Shown in pieces: positions 7,192 to 15,976 of a stretch of 64,000 nucleotides of DNA (its first letter is position 1; each line of letters starts with the position of its first letter). Made by a program: the position numbers and the translations under genes. The stretch is taken from positions 1-64,000 of the forward strand of contig NZ_LQOL01000063.1 of NCBI RefSeq assembly GCF_002101555.1, given 5' to 3'. This DNA comes from Mycolicibacterium canariasense. Lineage in GTDB: Bacteria > Actinomycetota > Actinomycetes > Mycobacteriales > Mycobacteriaceae. The notes under the pieces are model-generated. The model did not search any database and was not told where the DNA came from. It saw only the letters and a program-made list of their open reading frames with translations.

Positions 7192-9240
7192 TCACGCGTC
7201 CACCTTGAACAGATCGGCATTGGGCGTTGCATTCTCACGCCGGGCGACCCAGTCGGCAATGGCAGCCACGGCCGCCTCGCGGGGCACACCGTTGATCTGG
7301 CTGCGGTCCCCGAACCGGAAGGAAACGGCCCCCGACTCGATGTCGGTGTCTCCCGCGAGCAGCATGAACGGCACCTTCTGGTTGGTGTGGTTCACGATCT
7401 TCTTGGCCATCCGGTCATCGCTGGCATCCACCTCGACCCGGATTCCGACCGACTTCAGTTGGGCGGCAATCTCTTCCAGATACGGCACGTGTTTGTCGGC
7501 GACCGGCACCCCGACCACCTGCACCGGCGCCAGCCAGGCCGGGAACGCCCCCGCGTAATGCTCGGTGAGCACGCCGAAGAACCGCTCGATCGACCCGAAC
7601 AGCGCTCGGTGGATCAGCACCGGGCGCTGCCGGCTGCCGTCGGCGGCGGTGTACTCCAGCTCGAATCGGTCGGGCATGTTGAAATCCAGCTGAATGGTCG
7701 ACATCTGCCAGTGCCGGCCCAGCGCGTCCTTGACCTGCACCGAGATCTTGGGTCCGTAGAACGCCGCGCCGCCCGGGTCGGGCACCAACGCCAGCCCGGA
7801 TCCCTCGGCCACTTCGCGCAGCGTCGCGGTGGCTTCCTCCCACAGCTCGTCGGATCCGACCGACTTCGCCGGATCCCGGGTGGACAGCTCCAGGTAGAAG
7901 TCGTCCAGTCCGTAGTCTGAGAGCAGGTCCAGCACGAATCCCAGCAGCGAGGCCAGCTCGTCGCGCATCTGTTCGCGGGTGGTGTAGATGTGCGCATCGT
8001 CTTGCGTCATGCCGCGTACCCGGGTCAGTCCGTGCACGACGCCGGACTTCTCATACCGGTACACCGACCCGAATTCGAAGAGCCGCAAGGGCAATTCGCG
8101 GTAGGACCGGCCGCGGGACCGGTAGATGAGGTGGTGCATCGGGCAGTTCATCGGCTTCAGGTAGTAGTCCTGGCCGGGCTTGCGCACACTGCCGTCCGGG
8201 TTGTACTCCGCGTCGATCTGCATCGGCGGGAACATGCCGTCGGCGTACCACTCCAGGTGGCCCGACGTGATGTACAGGTTCTCCTTGGTGATGTGCGGGG
8301 TGTTGACGAACTGGTAGCCGGCCTGCTCGTGTTTGCGCCGCGAGTAGTCCTCCAGTTCCTTGCGGATGATGCCGCCCTTGGGGTGGAAGACGGGCAGGCC
8401 GGAGCCGAGCTCGTCGGGGAAGCTGAACAGGTCGAGTTCCACCCCGAGCTTGCGGTGGTCCCGACGCTGCGCCTCTTCGATGAGCTCCAGATGCCGGTCC
8501 AGCGCCTCCTGCGATTCCCACGCGGTGCCGTACACGCGCTGCAGGCTGGCGTTGTTCTGGTCGCCGCGCCAGTACGCCGCGCTGCTGCGGGTCAGCTTGA
8601 ACGCCGGGATGTACTTCGTGGTGGGGATGTGCGGCCCGCGGCACAGGTCACCCCAGATGCGTTCCTTGGTGCGGGCGTTGAGGTTGTCGTAGGCGGTCAG
8701 CTCGTCGCCCCCGACCTCCATGACGTCGGGGTCGCCGGATTTGTCGTCGACGAGCTCGAGCTTGTAGGGCTCGTCGGCCAGTTCCTGGCGGGCCTGCTCC
8801 TTGGATTCGTAGACGCGCCGGGAGAACAGCTGACCGTCCTTGACGATCTTGGCCATCCGCTTCTCCAGCTTGGCCAGGTCCTCCGGCGTGAACGGCTCGG
8901 CGACATCGAAGTCGTAGTAGAAGCCGTCGGTGATCGGCGGACCGATGCCCAGCTTGGCCTCCGGGAACAGCTCCTGCACGGCCTGGGCCAGCACATGCGC
9001 CGCCGAGTGCCGGATGACGCTGCGGCCGTCGTCGGTGTCGGCGGCCACCGGGACCACCTCGACATCGGCGTCGGGCGCCCAGGACAGGTCACGCAGCCGT
9101 CCGCCGGGGTCCCGCACCACCACGATGGCGTCCGGCGCGCCGCGTTCGGGAAGGCCGGCAGCGCGGACGGCCGCACCAGCGGTGGTCCCGGCAGCGACCC
9201 GGATCGGGGCTGCGGGGGCGGGGCTGGCGGCGGCGCTCAT
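7192..9240 (-). CDS. thrS: Threonyl-tRNA synthetase
   Basis: 682 residues, a class II aminoacyl-tRNA synthetase that charges tRNA-Thr. Domains in order: TGS-like N-terminus (about 10-75), editing domain with HSAAHVLAQA (HX3H, about 90-250), catalytic core with MNCPMHH (zinc Cys and His) and motif 2 RLFEFGSVYRYEKSGVVHGL, motif 3 (HRALFGSIERFFG), and a C-terminal anticodon-binding domain. Full length and intact. The N-terminal stretch is Ala/Pro rich (MSAAASPAPAAPI), so a slightly later start is possible. First of a run of minus-strand genes leading into the PIM operon. Confidence 0.97.
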   Translation of the reverse strand: MSAAASPAPAAPIRVAAGTTAGAAVRAAGLPERGAPDAIVVVRDPGGRLRDLSWAPDADVEVVPVAADTDDGRSVIRHSAAHVLAQAVQELFPEAKLGIGPPITDGFYYDFDVAEPFTPEDLAKLEKRMAKIVKDGQLFSRRVYESKEQARQELADEPYKLELVDDKSGDPDVMEVGGDELTAYDNLNARTKERIWGDLCRGPHIPTTKYIPAFKLTRSSAAYWRGDQNNASLQRVYGTAWESQEALDRHLELIEEAQRRDHRKLGVELDLFSFPDELGSGLPVFHPKGGIIRKELEDYSRRKHEQAGYQFVNTPHITKENLYITSGHLEWYADGMFPPMQIDAEYNPDGSVRKPGQDYYLKPMNCPMHHLIYRSRGRSYRELPLRLFEFGSVYRYEKSGVVHGLTRVRGMTQDDAHIYTTREQMRDELASLLGFVLDLLSDYGLDDFYLELSTRDPAKSVGSDELWEEATATLREVAEGSGLALVPDPGGAAFYGPKISVQVKDALGRHWQMSTIQLDFNMPDRFELEYTAADGSRQRPVLIHRALFGSIERFFGVLTEHYAGAFPAWLAPVQVVGVPVADKHVPYLEEIAAQLKSVGIRVEVDASDDRMAKKIVNHTNQKVPFMLLAGDTDIESGAVSFRFGDRSQINGVPREAAVAAIADWVARRENATPNADLFKVDA

Positions 9241-9293
9241 CGGGGACTCTCCTCAGGCAGGTACACAGAACGCGACCATGCTATCGGGGTGGG

Positions 9294-9749
9294 TCAGTCG
9301 GAGCCGATACCGATCGGGCTCTTCAGCCAGGGCGGTTGGAAGCCGATCAGATCGCCGAGCCAGTAGAGGGCACCCAGACCCCAGAGGCTGGCCACCACCA
9401 CCAGCCCGGTGAAGGCCGCACTCAGGGCTTTCACGGCGATGTGCTGGCGGGCGAACCAGGCCATCACCGCGTCGTACCGTTTCTTCGCCCAGTGCAGCGC
9501 CACCTGGGCGGCGCGGAATTCGGTGGCCAGGATGGCCAGGCCCAGGAAGACGATCGCCCATCCCGGTCCGGGGTACGGGATGGCGACGATGCCGACAGCC
9601 AGCACCAGCAGGCCCACCACCCCGACGACGACGCGGTACACGAAATCGGCGACCGGGCGTCCCCGCAGCCGATCACGCCAGCGCGCCCAGCGCCGCTTGG
9701 CGGCCGAATACTTCGACTCGTTCACGGACTCGCCGACGGACTCGTTCAC
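9294..9749 (-). CDS. PGPGW-motif membrane protein (TIGR02611 family)
   Basis: 151 residues, function unknown. A basic N-terminus (about 1-35) is followed by a membrane helix, the hallmark IPYPGPGWAIVFLGLAIL (about 62-80), a charged amphipathic stretch (HWAKKRYDAV) and a second hydrophobic region near 108-132. This is the TIGR02611/PGPGW family of small actinobacterial membrane proteins. The GTG start at 9749 overlaps the upstream thioesterase stop as GTGA. Odd: the N-terminus repeats NESVGES-VNES. thrS starts 53 bp downstream of its stop. Confidence 0.85.
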   Translation of the reverse strand: MNESVGESVNESKYSAAKRRWARWRDRLRGRPVADFVYRVVVGVVGLLVLAVGIVAIPYPGPGWAIVFLGLAILATEFRAAQVALHWAKKRYDAVMAWFARQHIAVKALSAAFTGLVVVASLWGLGALYWLGDLIGFQPPWLKSPIGIGSD

Positions 9750-10375
9750 GGCTGCCCCGGCTTGAGCCGGATGAACAGGGCGTCGGCTTCGGTGAGCAGC
9801 TCGTCACCGTCGAGCAGCCGGCCGCTGACGAAGATCTTGCGCCCGTCGATCCGGTCGATTCCGGCGTCCACCTGCAGCTCCTTCTCGATCGGGACGATCT
9901 TGCGGTAGTCGATGCCCAGGTGCGCGGTGCGCTGGAACGGGCTCTTGGTCAGTTTGGCGGTGGTGAAGCCCAGGAGCGAATCGAACAGCAGGCCCAGCGC
10001 ACCTCCGTGCACGGCACCGTTGCGGCCCAGATGGAAGCGCCGGAACCGGGCCGTCCCGCCGATCCGCCCGTCCTCGGTGACCACCAGGTCCACCGGCACG
10101 GTCATGATGTTGCCGCGGTTGGGCAGGTCCATCCGCCGGCCGGACGGGGAATGCCATTCGTCGGCCTCGTAGGGGGCCAGCAGCACCGACACCTTTTCGA
10201 TCAGATCCGCCGCCTCGGCGATCACCGCGTCGGGCGCGTCGGCGGCGCGGGCGTGGTCCTGCAGTGTGCGCACCGCGTCGACGAACCGGCCGTAGTCCGG
10301 CCCGCCCTTGGTGGTGGGCTCGGGCGGGTTGAAGCCGCCGCCGGGGTGCGTCGCTGGGGTCACCACACCCGCCAC
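9746..10375 (-). CDS. PaaI/hotdog-family acyl-CoA thioesterase
   Basis: About 209 residues ending in a single hotdog domain (about residues 95-205). NGAVHGGALGLLFDSLLGF is the usual PaaI-type catalytic helix region, with TAHLGIDYRKIVPIEKEL following. Predicted to hydrolyse an acyl-CoA; substrate unknown. The start is uncertain: GTG codons at 10375, 10366 and 10363 are all in frame, none with a clear ribosome site, and the conserved part begins near VTPATHPGGGFNPP. It is divergent from lutA across 189 bp that hold the LacI-type operator, but the operator is about 115 bp from this start. Confidence 0.82.
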   Translation of the reverse strand: MAGVVTPATHPGGGFNPPEPTTKGGPDYGRFVDAVRTLQDHARAADAPDAVIAEAADLIEKVSVLLAPYEADEWHSPSGRRMDLPNRGNIMTVPVDLVVTEDGRIGGTARFRRFHLGRNGAVHGGALGLLFDSLLGFTTAKLTKSPFQRTAHLGIDYRKIVPIEKELQVDAGIDRIDGRKIFVSGRLLDGDELLTEADALFIRLKPGQP

Positions 10376-10488
10376 GTTATTGCACGGTGGGCCGCGTGTA
10401 TGCGCTGGACAGGTGGATCCGCTTGCAGCGCCACTCCATTGCCGGATACCGCCCCCGGATTGACTTATGACGGGCGTCACACTAACGT

Positions 10489-10506
10489 GATTGAAACGTT
10501 TCAATC
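10489..10506. promoter_or_regulatory. LacI-type operator upstream of lutABC (18-bp perfect palindrome)
   Basis: GATTGAAACGTTTCAATC, a perfect palindrome 58 bp before the lutA ATG in the lutA-thioesterase divergent region. The central CG with AACGTT matches the usual LacI-family operator. The 14-bp core TTGAAACGTTTCAA recurs at 22251-22264 before rhaM. The likely binder is the LacI regulator at 14965-15969. Confidence 0.8.
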
Positions 10507-10564
10507 ATTCCGTCCGCACGTTCGCCGCCGTCGCGGCCGACACCGGCGCTAATCTGAGGACGCT

Positions 10565-11308
10565 ATGCGAATCGCCCTGTTCGCGACCTGCCTGGCGGAT
10601 GCGCTTTTTCCGCCGGCCGCCATCGCCACCGTCGCCCTGCTGGAGAGACTCGGCCACGAGGTGGTGTTTCCCACCGGTCAAACCTGTTGCGGGCAAATGC
10701 ATATCAACACCGGCTATCTCGACGAGGCAACCGCGGTGGTGCGCCATCACGTTGACGTGTTCGAGGCGGCGGGTTGTGACGCCGTGGTGGCCCCCTCCGG
10801 ATCGTGTGTGGGTTCGGTGCGCCACCAGCACGCCATGGTGGCCCGGCGCGCCGGTGACGAACGGCTGGCCGCCCGCGCCGAAGCCGTCGCCGCCCGCACC
10901 TTCGAACTCTCGGAATTCCTCGTCGACGTGCTCGGCCTCGACGATGTCGGGGCCTACTACCCGCACCGGGTCACCTACCACCCGACCTGCCACTCGTTGC
11001 GCATGCTGCGCGTCGGCGACAAGCCGCTGCGGCTGTTGCGCAATGTCCGCGGGTTGACGCTGGTGGAGTTGCCGGCCGCCGACTCGTGCTGCGGTTTCGG
11101 CGGCACCTTCGCCCTGAAGAACGCCGACACCTCGACCGCGATGCTCGCCGACAAGATGACCAACATCCTCGGCACCGGCGCCGAGGTGTGCAGCGCCGGG
11201 GACTCGTCGTGTCTCATGCACATCGGGGGCGGGCTGAGCCGGCTGCGCGTCGGCGTGCGCACCGTGCACCTGGCGGAGATCTTGGCCGGCCAAGGCGCGG
11301 GCTCGTGA
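10565..11308 (+). CDS. lutA: LutA/LldE-type Fe-S subunit of lactate oxidase complex
   Basis: 247 residues with two cysteine-rich CCG domains (QTCCGQMH at about 39-46 and DSCCGFGG at about 177-184), plus ATCLADALFPP and TYHPTCHSLR. With LutB and LutC it forms the iron-sulfur enzyme that oxidises L-lactate to pyruvate. GAGGA lies a few bases upstream of the ATG. The stop overlaps lutB as GTGA. The operator at 10489-10506 lies in its promoter region, so it is probably induced with rhamnose catabolism. Confidence 0.93.
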   Translation: MRIALFATCLADALFPPAAIATVALLERLGHEVVFPTGQTCCGQMHINTGYLDEATAVVRHHVDVFEAAGCDAVVAPSGSCVGSVRHQHAMVARRAGDERLAARAEAVAARTFELSEFLVDVLGLDDVGAYYPHRVTYHPTCHSLRMLRVGDKPLRLLRNVRGLTLVELPAADSCCGFGGTFALKNADTSTAMLADKMTNILGTGAEVCSAGDSSCLMHIGGGLSRLRVGVRTVHLAEILAGQGAGS

Positions 11309-12774
11309 CGTTCCTGGGCACCCCCGGCGTCGGGAATCTGCGCGGCGACGTGCCGTTCCCCCGGGCCGCGCGCACCGCGCTCGACAATGCCCAGTTGCGC
11401 CGCAACATCGGTCACGCCACCCACACCATCCGCGCCAAACGCCTTGCCGCCGTGCAGGAATGCGATGACTGGGAAGAGCTGCGCGCCACCGGAAGCGCCG
11501 TCAAGCAGGATGTCATGGCCCGGCTGCCCGAGCTGCTCGAGCAATTGGAGCACAACGTCACCGCCCGCGGCGGTGTGGTGCACTGGGCGCGCGACGGCGC
11601 CGAGGCCAACCGCATCATCACCGCGCTGATCCGCGAAGCCGGCACCGACGAGGTGGTGAAGGTCAAATCGATGGCCACCCAGGAGATCGGGCTCAACGAG
11701 CACCTGGAGGCCGAAGGCATCGCGGCCTTCGAGACCGATCTGGCCGAACTGATAGTGCAACTCGGCCACGACAAACCCAGCCACATCCTGGTGCCGGCGA
11801 TCCACCGCAACCGCGCCGAGATCCGCGAGATCTTCACCCGCGAGATGCCCGAGGCCGGCGAGCTGACCGACGATCCACGGGTGCTGGCGATGGCCGCCCG
11901 GGCCCATCTGCGGCGCAAGTTCCTCACCGCGAAGGTCGCCGTCAGCGGCGCGAATTTCGGTGTGGCCGAGACCGGTACGCTCGCCGTGGTCGAGTCGGAG
12001 GGCAACGGCCGGATGTGCCTGACCCTGCCGCAGACGCTGATCACCGTGATGGGCATCGAGAAGATCATCCCGACGTTCGCGGATCTGGAAGTGTTCATGC
12101 AACTGCTCCCCCGGTCTTCGACCGCGGAGCGGATGAACCCGTACACCTCGATGTGGACCGGGGTCCATCCCGGCGACGGCCCGCAGAGCTTCCACCTGGT
12201 GCTGCTGGACAACGGCCGCACCCGGGTGCTGGCCGACGAGGTGGGACGCGCTGCGCTGCACTGCATCCGGTGCAGCGCCTGCCTCAACGTGTGCCCGGTG
12301 TACGAACGCACCGGTGGCCACGCGTACGGGTCGGTGTATCCAGGGCCGATCGGGGCCATCCTGTCCCCGCAACTGACCGGCACCACGGGGCACGACGACC
12401 CCAACGCCAGCCTGCCCTATGCGTCGTCGTTGTGCGGGGCGTGTTTCGACGCCTGCCCGGTGCGCATCGACATCCCCTCGATCCTGGTGCATCTGCGGGC
12501 CCAGCAGGTGGATTCGGAAAGAGGGGTAAGGGGTGGGCTGCCGGGCGGGCAGGACCTGGCGATGAGGGCCGCGGGTTGGGCGATGTCGGCCCCCGGCCGG
12601 TTCGCGCTGGCCGAGAAGGCCCTCGGCGCGGGTCGGCTGCTCGCCGGCAAGGATCACCGCATCGCCACCCTGCCCTGGCCGGCGTCGAAATGGACCGCCA
12701 GTCGCGATATCCCCGAACCGCCGAAGGAGACCTTCCGGCAGTGGTGGGAGCGTACCCACGGGAGCGACTCATGA
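11305..12774 (+). CDS. lutB: LutB/LldF-type Fe-S subunit of lactate oxidase complex
   Basis: 489 residues. An LUD domain with GVAETGTLAVVESEGNGR (about 218-235) is followed by two 4Fe-4S ferredoxin motifs, CIRCSACLNVCP (about 320-331) and CGACFDACP (about 378-386), and a C-terminal helical region ending PPKETFRQWWERTHG. GTG at 11305 gives the standard family start and a 4-bp overlap with lutA; longer open frames upstream are lutA out of frame. It overlaps lutC as ATGA. Electron carrier subunit of cytoplasmic lactate oxidation. Confidence 0.94.
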   Translation: MTFLGTPGVGNLRGDVPFPRAARTALDNAQLRRNIGHATHTIRAKRLAAVQECDDWEELRATGSAVKQDVMARLPELLEQLEHNVTARGGVVHWARDGAEANRIITALIREAGTDEVVKVKSMATQEIGLNEHLEAEGIAAFETDLAELIVQLGHDKPSHILVPAIHRNRAEIREIFTREMPEAGELTDDPRVLAMAARAHLRRKFLTAKVAVSGANFGVAETGTLAVVESEGNGRMCLTLPQTLITVMGIEKIIPTFADLEVFMQLLPRSSTAERMNPYTSMWTGVHPGDGPQSFHLVLLDNGRTRVLADEVGRAALHCIRCSACLNVCPVYERTGGHAYGSVYPGPIGAILSPQLTGTTGHDDPNASLPYASSLCGACFDACPVRIDIPSILVHLRAQQVDSERGVRGGLPGGQDLAMRAAGWAMSAPGRFALAEKALGAGRLLAGKDHRIATLPWPASKWTASRDIPEPPKETFRQWWERTHGSDS

Positions 12775-13376
12775 CGGACGCGCGGGCGGCGGTGCTCGGC
12801 CGGATCCGGGCGGCGCTGGCGGGTGCACCTCCGGAAGCCGTTGTGGTACCGCGGGAATACGCGCGAGATCCGCTCACGGGCCCGCCCGACGTCGAGCGCT
12901 TCGCCGAGGCCGTCGCCGAGTACCGGGCCAGGGTGCACCGCGTCACCGATATCGCGGCGACGGTGCGCGGGCTCGTCGCGCCCGATGCGACCGTGCTGGT
13001 GCCCGCCGACATCCCGGCCGACTGGGTGACCGGCGTGCACACCGTCGTCGACGCTCCCCCGCTGGACGTTTCGGCGCTGGACCGGGCCGATGCCGTGCTC
13101 ACCGGCTGCGCCGTCGGCATCGCGGCGACCGGGACCATCGTGCTGGACGCCGGATCCGCCCAGGGCCGCCGGGCGCTGACCCTGGTGCCCGATCACCACA
13201 TCTGCGTGGTGCGCGCCGGGCAGATCGTCGACACCGTGCCGCAGGGCTTCGCCGCACTGGACCCGACCCGGCCGCTGACCTTCATCTCCGGGCCCAGCGC
13301 CACCAGTGATATCGAGTTGGAGCGAGTCGAAGGGGTGCACGGCCCACGGACGCTGGACGTGCTGATCGTGCCGTGA
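12771..13376 (+). CDS. lutC: LutC/LldG-type LUD-domain subunit
   Basis: 201 residues of the LutC (DUF162/LUD) family. Typical C-terminal segments are GIAATGTIVLDAGSAQGRRA, LVPDHHICVV and FISGPSATSDIELERVEGVH, followed by the family ending with GPR(T)LDVLIV. Third member of the lactate oxidation complex with LutA and LutB. The ATG overlaps the lutB stop by four bases. Last gene of the operon; 117 bp separate it from the HNH gene. Confidence 0.93.
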   Translation: MTDARAAVLGRIRAALAGAPPEAVVVPREYARDPLTGPPDVERFAEAVAEYRARVHRVTDIAATVRGLVAPDATVLVPADIPADWVTGVHTVVDAPPLDVSALDRADAVLTGCAVGIAATGTIVLDAGSAQGRRALTLVPDHHICVVRAGQIVDTVPQGFAALDPTRPLTFISGPSATSDIELERVEGVHGPRTLDVLIVP

Positions 13377-13493
13377 GTCCGGAGTTGGTGCCATTGCCCG
13401 CCTCCGAGCGACTTTTCAGCGACAACTCTCCAATGGTATTGCGGCGGTGCGCAATCGGTGACACCTGTCGGTCGATCCACGTAGTATGAACAC

Positions 13494-14957
13494 ATGTTCG
13501 AACGGGCCGAGGCGGATGCCGCAGCGCTGATCGACGCGCTGCGCGCAGCCACCCGGGCCGAAGCGGTGGCGGCCGCGGACCGATTGGCGGTGATCGCCGC
13601 GATCGTGGCGCACCACTGCGACGACGAGGACGACATGAGCGCCCACGCCGCGATCGACGGCTGGGAGTACGCCACCGCCGACGTATCGGCCGCCTGCGGG
13701 CTGTCCAAGCAGGCCGCCTCCGGTCAGATGCGCATCGCCGTCGCCCTGCGGGACCGGTTACCGAAGGTCGGGGCCCTGCTCGCCGCCGGCGAGATCTCGG
13801 CCAAGATCGCCGCCGCCATCACCTGGCGCACCCGGCTCGTGATCCACGACGAACCCCTGGCGCTCATCGACGCCGCGCTGGCAGGTATCGCGCCGCACCT
13901 CGGGACGTTGTCCCAGAAGGGACTGGAGGACGCCATCGACGTGTGGATCGAGAAGTTCGATCCATCCGCCGTGCACGGCACCCGCTGCGCCGCAAGCTCG
14001 CGGTACCTCGAATTCGGCGGCGCCGACGATCTCGCCGGCACGGTCGGTGTCTACGGGCGGTTGTTCGCCACCGATGCCGCCGCCCTGCGGGCCCGCCTCA
14101 CCGCGATCGCCGCCACCGTGTGTGACGACGACCCGCGCACCACACCCCAGCGGATGGCCGACGCCCTCGGGGTGCTCGGCGCCGACCCGGGTGCCGAACG
14201 GCTCGCCTGCCTGTGCGGGAACCCGGATTGCCCAGCGGCACAGAAGGATCCGCGTTCAACCGCGGTCACGGTGTACGTGCTCACCGACTCGGCACCGCCA
14301 TTGACTCCACCTCGCGACCCCGACCTGCATGGTGACGGGTCGCGCCGCGCGGACCACGTGGCGACCGTCGCCTCCCCCGGTGTGCTCATCGGTGGCGGCG
14401 TGCTGCCGGGCCCGTTGCTCACCGAACTCGTGGCCACCGGCGCCCGCATCGCGCCCCTGGCCGACCCCGCCGATCTGCCCGCCGTGCCCGGCTATCGCCC
14501 CACCACCAAGATCGCCACCTGGGTACGCACCCGGGATCTCGTCTGCGTCTTCCCCGGCTGCAACCGCTCCGCCCAGCATTGCGACCTCGACCACAGCGTG
14601 CCCTGGCCGGCCGGATCCACCCATCCCGGCAATCTGTCGGCCACGTGCCGCACCCACCACCTCCTCAAGACCTTCGGCGGCTGGACCAAACATCAGCACC
14701 CCGACGGATCACACATCTGGACCAGCCCCACCGGCCACGCCTACACCACCGTGCCGCTGAGCCGAATCCTGTTCCCCGACCGACACCTTGACACTCCGGC
14801 ACCACCGCCCGTACCGGTCAGCGAAACCGCCGACCGGGGACTGGCCATGCCACAACGCCGCCGCACCCGTGCCGAGACGCGCGCCGCCCGCATCCACGCC
14901 GAACGACAACTCAACCAACACACCATCGACGAGAACGCCGAACCCCCGCCGTTTTGA
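13494..14957 (+). CDS. DUF222/HNH endonuclease-signature protein (13E12 family)
   Basis: 487 residues. The N-terminal DUF222 region (about 1-300) contains AACGLSKQAASGQMRIAVAL. The C-terminal HNH nuclease motif reads CVFPGCNRSAQHCDLDHSVP with a downstream CRTHHLLKT (about 348-392), and the tail is basic and proline-rich. This is the 13E12 repeat family of mycobacteria, present in many scattered copies, with unproven nuclease activity and unclear role. It looks intact. It lies between lutC and the convergent lacI (7 bp apart), so it interrupts the lut and rha loci. A relic of mobile DNA is possible, but no terminal repeats were seen. Confidence 0.9.
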   Translation: MFERAEADAAALIDALRAATRAEAVAAADRLAVIAAIVAHHCDDEDDMSAHAAIDGWEYATADVSAACGLSKQAASGQMRIAVALRDRLPKVGALLAAGEISAKIAAAITWRTRLVIHDEPLALIDAALAGIAPHLGTLSQKGLEDAIDVWIEKFDPSAVHGTRCAASSRYLEFGGADDLAGTVGVYGRLFATDAAALRARLTAIAATVCDDDPRTTPQRMADALGVLGADPGAERLACLCGNPDCPAAQKDPRSTAVTVYVLTDSAPPLTPPRDPDLHGDGSRRADHVATVASPGVLIGGGVLPGPLLTELVATGARIAPLADPADLPAVPGYRPTTKIATWVRTRDLVCVFPGCNRSAQHCDLDHSVPWPAGSTHPGNLSATCRTHHLLKTFGGWTKHQHPDGSHIWTSPTGHAYTTVPLSRILFPDRHLDTPAPPPVPVSETADRGLAMPQRRRTRAETRAARIHAERQLNQHTIDENAEPPPF

Positions 14958-14964
14958 CGGCGCG

Positions 14965-15969
14965 TTATCCCGTCGAGGCCCGGACCACCAGTTCGGGTTG
15001 GAATACCACGTGTCTGGGCTTGTGCCGGCCGCCACCGTCCTCGGCGGCGGCGATCAGCAGGTCCACGGCGGTCGCCCCGATGTCGGCGGTCGGCTGCCGC
15101 ACCGAGGTCAACGGCACAACGGCCGAGCGGGCGAAATCGATGTCGTCGTACCCGACGAGCGCGATGTCCTCCGGCACCCGCAGGTCACCCATCAGGGTCA
15201 GCGCCTGCAGCACCCCGATGGCCAACAGATCGTTGGCGCAGAACACCGCATCGGGGCGCCGCGCCGGGGGCCGCTCCCGCAACCGTTCGCCGACCGCGCG
15301 GCCGGCCAGCACGCTCAGCGCCGGGACATCGATGTTCTCCAGTTGGGCGCCAGGCGTTTCGGCGACGGCTTCGGCTGCACCGCGGCGCCGATCGCGGATC
15401 TGGCGCAGCGTATCCGGGCCCCCCACGAAGGCGATCCGCCGCCGGCCCGTCGCACACAGGTGGGTCACTGCCAGCCGGGCGCCGGCCACATCGTCCACCG
15501 CGACCGAATCGAAAGGTGTTCCGCTGCCGTCCCGGTCGACGAGCACCACCGGGGTGCCACGTTCGCGCAGCGCCGTCAACCGGCTCAGGTCGTCACTCAC
15601 CGGTGACACCAGCAGCCCGTACACCCGTTGCTCGTCGAAGGCGTCGATATAGGCGCGTTCGCGCCCACCGTCGTCGTCGGAGGTGCCCAGCAGCACCGTC
15701 AGGTTGTGCTCACCGGCCCGGCGTTCGGCGGCCCTGGCGATATCGGTGAAGAATGGGTTGCCGATGTCCAGCACCACCAAGCCGACGCTGCGCGATCGGC
15801 CGGCCTTGAGCTGCCGGGCGGCGTCATTGCGGACGAAACCGAGGTGATCGATCGCCGCCTGCACCCGGGCCACCGTCGCGGGAGCCACCTTGTCCGGCGC
15901 ATTGAGGACATTGGAGACCGTGCCGACCGACACCGAGGCCGCGGCAGCGACTTCCCGCATGCTCACCAC
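14965..15969 (-). CDS. LacI-family regulator of rhamnose catabolism (RhaR-like)
   Basis: About 334 residues. The LacI helix-turn-helix reads MREVAAAASVSVGTVSNVLN, followed by a periplasmic-binding-protein-like sensor domain (about 60-330; GLLVSPV, VDRDGSGTPFD, AVFCANDLLAIG). It probably binds TTGAAACGTTTCAA at 22251 and 10491 and is released by a rhamnose-derived effector. Last gene of the minus-strand rha operon, 7 bp after rhaB. Starts at GTG 15969, GTG 15966 or ATG 15960 are all possible and differ by three codons. The rhamnose role rests on gene context. Confidence 0.88.
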   Translation of the reverse strand: MVSMREVAAAASVSVGTVSNVLNAPDKVAPATVARVQAAIDHLGFVRNDAARQLKAGRSRSVGLVVLDIGNPFFTDIARAAERRAGEHNLTVLLGTSDDDGGRERAYIDAFDEQRVYGLLVSPVSDDLSRLTALRERGTPVVLVDRDGSGTPFDSVAVDDVAGARLAVTHLCATGRRRIAFVGGPDTLRQIRDRRRGAAEAVAETPGAQLENIDVPALSVLAGRAVGERLRERPPARRPDAVFCANDLLAIGVLQALTLMGDLRVPEDIALVGYDDIDFARSAVVPLTSVRQPTADIGATAVDLLIAAAEDGGGRHKPRHVVFQPELVVRASTG

Positions 15970-15976
15970 GGGACCA

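Noticed and set aside
10975..12759. 594-codon open frame on the minus strand opposite lutB
   Set aside because: Shadow of lutA/lutB, which carry clear Fe-S motifs.
13494..14957. DUF222/HNH gene as a mobile element
   Set aside because: No terminal inverted repeats, target duplication or transposase; the family is simply multicopy in mycobacteria.
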